Origin: an uncultured Alistipes sp. | Lineage (GTDB): Bacteria > Bacteroidota > Bacteroidia > Bacteroidales > Rikenellaceae | NCBI GenBank assembly: GCA_900544265.1 | Contig: UQUQ01000044.1 | Coordinates: forward strand, 1 to 8,131 | Direction of reading: 5' to 3' | DNA length: 8,131 bases | Shown here: positions 5,535 through 8,131 of the stretch, in pieces | How positions within the stretch are numbered: position 1 is the stretch's first letter | Layout: each line of letters begins with the position of its first letter | Position numbers and translations under genes: made by a program | Notes under the pieces: model-generated | Told to the model about the DNA's origin: nothing | Seen by the model: the letters and a program-made list of their open reading frames with translations, nothing else | Database searches by the model: none

Positions 5535-7109
5535 ATGAAAAAGATAACGACAAAGACGGGCCGACGGCTCATGGCGGCCGCCCTGCTGGTCCTGACGGCC
5601 TGTACGGGTGATTTCGAGGATATCAACCGCAACCCGAACCAGGTGACCGAGGAGCAGATGGAGGCCCTGAACTACAAGACGGGCACGAAGGTCCGCACGC
5701 TGCAAAGCCTGGTGATTCCCGTCCAGGAGCACATGTACCAGTTCAACGAGTCGCTTACGGGCGGGCCGTTCGCGGGCTATATCGGCGCGACGGTCGACAC
5801 GTGGCAGACGAAGTTCGAGACCTACAACCCCTCGGCCGACTGGCGCAAGTGGCCCTTCGCCAATGTCATCACCGAAACCTACACCCCCTACAAGGGGATC
5901 GTCGGAGGTACGGACGACGAGGTGGCCGTCGCCTTCGCGCGGCTGCTGCGCGTGGCGATCATGCAGCGCGTGACGGACTCCTACGGGCCGATTCCCTACT
6001 CGGAGCTTGAAAACAACGAGTCGGTCTACGTCGCCTACGATTCACAGGAGGCGGTCTACACGAAGATGTTCGAGGAGCTGGACGAGGCGATTGAGACGCT
6101 GGGCCGCAACACGACCCTCTCGTCCGATGCGTGGAGCCGTTACGACGGGGTCTACTACGGCAACATCGCGCAATGGTTGAAATATGCCAACTCGCTCAAG
6201 CTGCGCATGGCCATGCGCCTGACGGAGGTGAAACCCGACCTGGCGCGGACGAAGGCCTCGGAGGCGATTGCCGGGGGCGTCATCACGGCCAATGCCGACA
6301 ACGCGGCGATGCACGCCGCGGAGAACCGCACGACGCTCATCTACAACGACTGGGGCGACCACCGCGTCGGCGCCGACATCCTCTGCTACATGACCGGCTA
6401 CAACGATCCGCGCGTCGAGAAGATGTTCCTGCCGAACGACGTGGGCAACTACGTCGGCATCCGCATCGGTATCGACGTGGCGGGCAAGGCGACGGCCATG
6501 ACCAAGTATTCCAACCTGATCGTCGAGTCGACGACCCCCTACCTGTGGTTCAACGCCGCGGAGGCGACGTTCCTGCGTGCCGAATACGAGCTGCGCTGGG
6601 GGTCGGAGGAGACGGCCCGCGAGCTCTACGAGGAGGCCATCCGCCTCTCGTTCGAGGAGCGGGGCGCGAGCGGCGCCGATGCCTACATCGCCGATGCCGC
6701 GAGCCGTCCGGCCGCCTATACCGATCCGCTGGGCATGTACAGCGCCGCGGCGCAGAGCACGATCACAATCGCGTGGGCGCCCGGAGCTGACAACTTCGAG
6801 GAAAACCTCGAGCGCATCATCACGCAGAAGTGGATCGCTATCTTCCCGCTGGGCGTGGAGGCATGGTCCGAGCACCGCCGCACGGGCTACCCGCGGCTGA
6901 TGCCGGTCGTGGCCGACAAGTCGGGCGGCGGGGTCGATGTGGCGCAGGGGGCCCGACGGCTTCCCTATCCCGTGGAGGAGTATCAGCAGAACAATGCGAA
7001 CCTGCAGGCTGCGATCCAGCAGCTCGATGCCGAGCAGACGAACGGCAACCGCACGGGCGACCAGATGGGTACGCGCGTATGGTGGGACTGCAAACCCTAT
7101 AACAACTGA
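5535..7109 (+). CDS. SusD/RagB-like glycan-binding outer-membrane lipoprotein
   Basis: This 524-residue lipoprotein should cap the SusC-like barrel on the cell surface and capture glycan. The signal peptide ends in lipobox LTAC with the lipidated Cys at 23, followed by TGDFEDIN, an acidic start typical of exported Bacteroidota lipoproteins. Family signatures include INRNPNQVTEEQM (30-42), MQRVTDSYGPIPYSE (143-157), AEATFLRAEYELRWG (342-356), and QKWIAIFPLGVEAWSEHRRT (431-450) followed by GYPRL. These resemble the SusD-like group called SusD_2 (PF12771-type) more than classical starch SusD. Helical tetratricopeptide-like segments would contact the transporter. The length is normal for the family and the frame is intact. 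The gene starts 12 bases after the susC stop and ends 5 bases before the next gene, so it is cotranscribed. Ligand specificity is unknown; the neighbours suggest an N-glycan-like substrate. Confidence 0.96.
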   Translation: MKKITTKTGRRLMAAALLVLTACTGDFEDINRNPNQVTEEQMEALNYKTGTKVRTLQSLVIPVQEHMYQFNESLTGGPFAGYIGATVDTWQTKFETYNPSADWRKWPFANVITETYTPYKGIVGGTDDEVAVAFARLLRVAIMQRVTDSYGPIPYSELENNESVYVAYDSQEAVYTKMFEELDEAIETLGRNTTLSSDAWSRYDGVYYGNIAQWLKYANSLKLRMAMRLTEVKPDLARTKASEAIAGGVITANADNAAMHAAENRTTLIYNDWGDHRVGADILCYMTGYNDPRVEKMFLPNDVGNYVGIRIGIDVAGKATAMTKYSNLIVESTTPYLWFNAAEATFLRAEYELRWGSEETARELYEEAIRLSFEERGASGADAYIADAASRPAAYTDPLGMYSAAAQSTITIAWAPGADNFEENLERIITQKWIAIFPLGVEAWSEHRRTGYPRLMPVVADKSGGGVDVAQGARRLPYPVEEYQQNNANLQAAIQQLDAEQTNGNRTGDQMGTRVWWDCKPYNN

Positions 7110-7114
7110 CCAAC

Positions 7115-8026
7115 ATGAAACAGACAAGAACATACCGGATGATCCTCCCGCTCGTGGTGTTGCTGCTCGGGGCCTCGTGCAGCGACTGGACCGAGACGGA
7201 GGCCATAGAAAACACGGTTTACAAACCGTGGGAGCAGGACCCGGCGCTGTGGGCCGACTATACGGCGGCGCTGCGGGCCTACAAGCAGTCGGAACACTAC
7301 CTGTCGTATGCGCGGCTCCACAATTCGCCCGCGCAGGCCGCGAGCGAGCAGGACTTTATGCGCTGCCTGCCCGATTCGCTCGACATCGTGACGCTGACCA
7401 ACGCCGACAACTTCTCGGCCTATGACGCCGAGGACATGGCCGTGATGCGCGAAAAGGGGACGAAAGTGCTCTATCAGGTGGACTATGCGGCCCGCAAGGC
7501 GGAGTTTGCCGACGCCGCGGCTCTCGCGTCGTACCTCGACGGGGTGATCGCCTCCGTCGCGGCGAACGGTCTGGACGGCTACTCGTTCACCGCCGACCCG
7601 CTCGACGCCGCGGCAACGGCCTCGATCGTCTCGACGCTTTCGGCGGCCAAAGCGGACGGACAGCTGCTGGTCTATGAGGGCAATCCGCTCTCGGTGGCTG
7701 CCGCCGACCGTGATAAGCTCGACTATGTGGTCCTCGATACCGAAAAGGTCGAAAACACCACCGACGTACGGCTGCAGGTCCTCAATGCCACGGGCTATGC
7801 GGGCATTCCGGCGAACCGGCTGCTGCTGGCTGCGGAGATCGACGCGCCGCTGCAGGACGCCGACCGCACGGAGTACGCCGCCGTGGCGCTGATGGCACGC
7901 TGCGTCGTGGAGTACGGCCCGCTGGCGGGCTTTGCGGCCTACAACATCGCCGGGGACTACTACCATGCGGACCGGAACTACAGCACGATCCGCGAGGCGA
8001 TCCAGACGTTGAACCCCTCAAAATAA
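7115..8026 (+). CDS. GH18-like surface lipoprotein with degenerate catalytic motif, probable glycan-binding protein
   Basis: This 303-residue lipoprotein has a signal peptide of about 21 residues with lipidated Cys22 (LLLGASC). The following SDWTETE is acidic and fits surface export. The rest reads as a small TIM-barrel of the glycoside hydrolase 18 type: LDIVTLTNAD (89-98), KGTKVLYQVDY (114-124), GLDGYSFTAD (152-161), LDYVVLDTE (202-210), and AGFAAYNIAGDYYH near the end. Active GH18 enzymes carry DGxDxDxE on strand beta-4. The equivalent here is D154-G-Y-S-F-T-A-D161, so two aspartates and the catalytic glutamate (now Asp) are lost. I infer a non-hydrolytic binding role, perhaps holding N-glycans or GlcNAc chains for SusCD. 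GH18-like lipoproteins directly after SusCD are known from Bacteroides N-glycan loci. It lies 5 bases after susD and 7 bases before the next gene. The fold call is moderate because overall sequence signatures are weak. Confidence 0.75.
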   Translation: MKQTRTYRMILPLVVLLLGASCSDWTETEAIENTVYKPWEQDPALWADYTAALRAYKQSEHYLSYARLHNSPAQAASEQDFMRCLPDSLDIVTLTNADNFSAYDAEDMAVMREKGTKVLYQVDYAARKAEFADAAALASYLDGVIASVAANGLDGYSFTADPLDAAATASIVSTLSAAKADGQLLVYEGNPLSVAAADRDKLDYVVLDTEKVENTTDVRLQVLNATGYAGIPANRLLLAAEIDAPLQDADRTEYAAVALMARCVVEYGPLAGFAAYNIAGDYYHADRNYSTIREAIQTLNPSK

Positions 8027-8033
8027 GAGAGTC

Positions 8034-8131
8034 ATGAAACGATATATCATAACGCTTTTCGTGCTGCTCGGGGCGCTGACGGCCTGCGAGCGGTACGATG
8101 CCGACGACCACAAGTTCGGCAACGTGGTCTA
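8034..8131 (+). CDS. Lipoprotein, 5' end only, probably DUF1735/BT_3987 N-terminal family
   Basis: Only 32 complete codons are present before the window ends. A signal peptide with lipobox LTAC places the lipidated Cys at residue 18. It is followed by ERYDADDHKFGNVVY, whose acidic start and (K/H)FxNxVY pattern are typical of the start of DUF1735 (BT_3987-like N-terminal) lipoproteins. These are surface glycan-binding proteins, or N-terminal parts of GH18 endo-beta-N-acetylglucosaminidases. The gap from the previous stop codon is 7 bases, so it belongs to the same operon. Whether a catalytic GH18 or a carbohydrate-binding module follows cannot be seen here. The lipoprotein call is firm; the family call is tentative. 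Confidence 0.7.
   Translation, partial: MKRYIITLFVLLGALTACERYDADDHKFGNVV

Noticed and set aside
2988..5732. 914-codon open frame on the minus strand opposite susC
   Set aside because: It is the mirror of a GC-rich coding sequence. The translation is dominated by Arg, Val, Leu and Gly with no domain, while the plus strand encodes an unmistakable SusC protein with complete motifs.
7097..7966. 289-codon minus-strand frame opposite the GH18-like gene
   Set aside because: It is a GC-driven shadow with Arg/Val-rich translation and no start context. The plus-strand frame has a lipoprotein signal and tight operon spacing.
1..8131. CRISPR array, insertion sequence, tRNA or attachment site
   Set aside because: I saw no regularly spaced repeats, transposase or integrase motifs, tRNA-like clover or long terminal repeats on either strand.

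Overview
The window looks like the regulatory head and first structural genes of a polysaccharide (more likely glycoprotein-glycan) utilization locus from a gut member of the Bacteroidota. The evidence is a SusC/SusD pair, Bacteroidota-type lipoproteins, an ECF sigma factor with a FecR-type anti-sigma factor, and TAnnTTTG-type -7 promoter elements in AT-rich gaps. The coding regions are strikingly GC-rich for this phylum, which points to an Alistipes-like or other high-GC Bacteroidales genome; the genus is inference.

Layout: 1-235 holds no convincing gene, but has a promoter-like element, a GC-rich inverted repeat and a doubtful small ORF. 236-814 (minus) is an ECF sigma factor. 815-1006 is a divergent intergenic region with promoters for both sides. 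1007-1996 (plus) is the FecR-like anti-sigma factor. 1997-2183 is the gap before susC. On its minus strand it carries what looks like a complete small antisense RNA gene, with a consensus promoter, about 75-80 nt of transcript and a hairpin followed by TTTT. From 2184 to the right edge is a tightly packed plus-strand operon: SusC-like TonB-dependent transporter (2184-5522), SusD-like lipoprotein (5535-7109), a small GH18-like lipoprotein with a degenerate active site (7115-8026), and the first 32 codons of another lipoprotein resembling the DUF1735/BT_3987 group (8034 onward). Intergenic gaps in the operon are 12, 5 and 7 bp.

How they fit together: the transporter has an N-terminal STN domain, the module that TonB-dependent transducers use to signal to FecR-type anti-sigma factors. 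Glycan arriving at the SusCD complex would be sensed through the STN domain, the periplasmic part of the anti-sigma factor and then the sigma factor, raising transcription of susC onward. The antisense RNA, whose promoter overlaps the susC start codon and whose body covers the susC leader, would oppose this. The GH18-like protein followed by a DUF1735-like lipoprotein is the gene content of known N-glycan loci (the Don locus of Bacteroides fragilis, the BT_3983-3987 region of B. thetaiotaomicron), so a host N-glycan or similar GlcNAc-containing glycan is the best substrate guess. No catalytic enzyme lies within the window.
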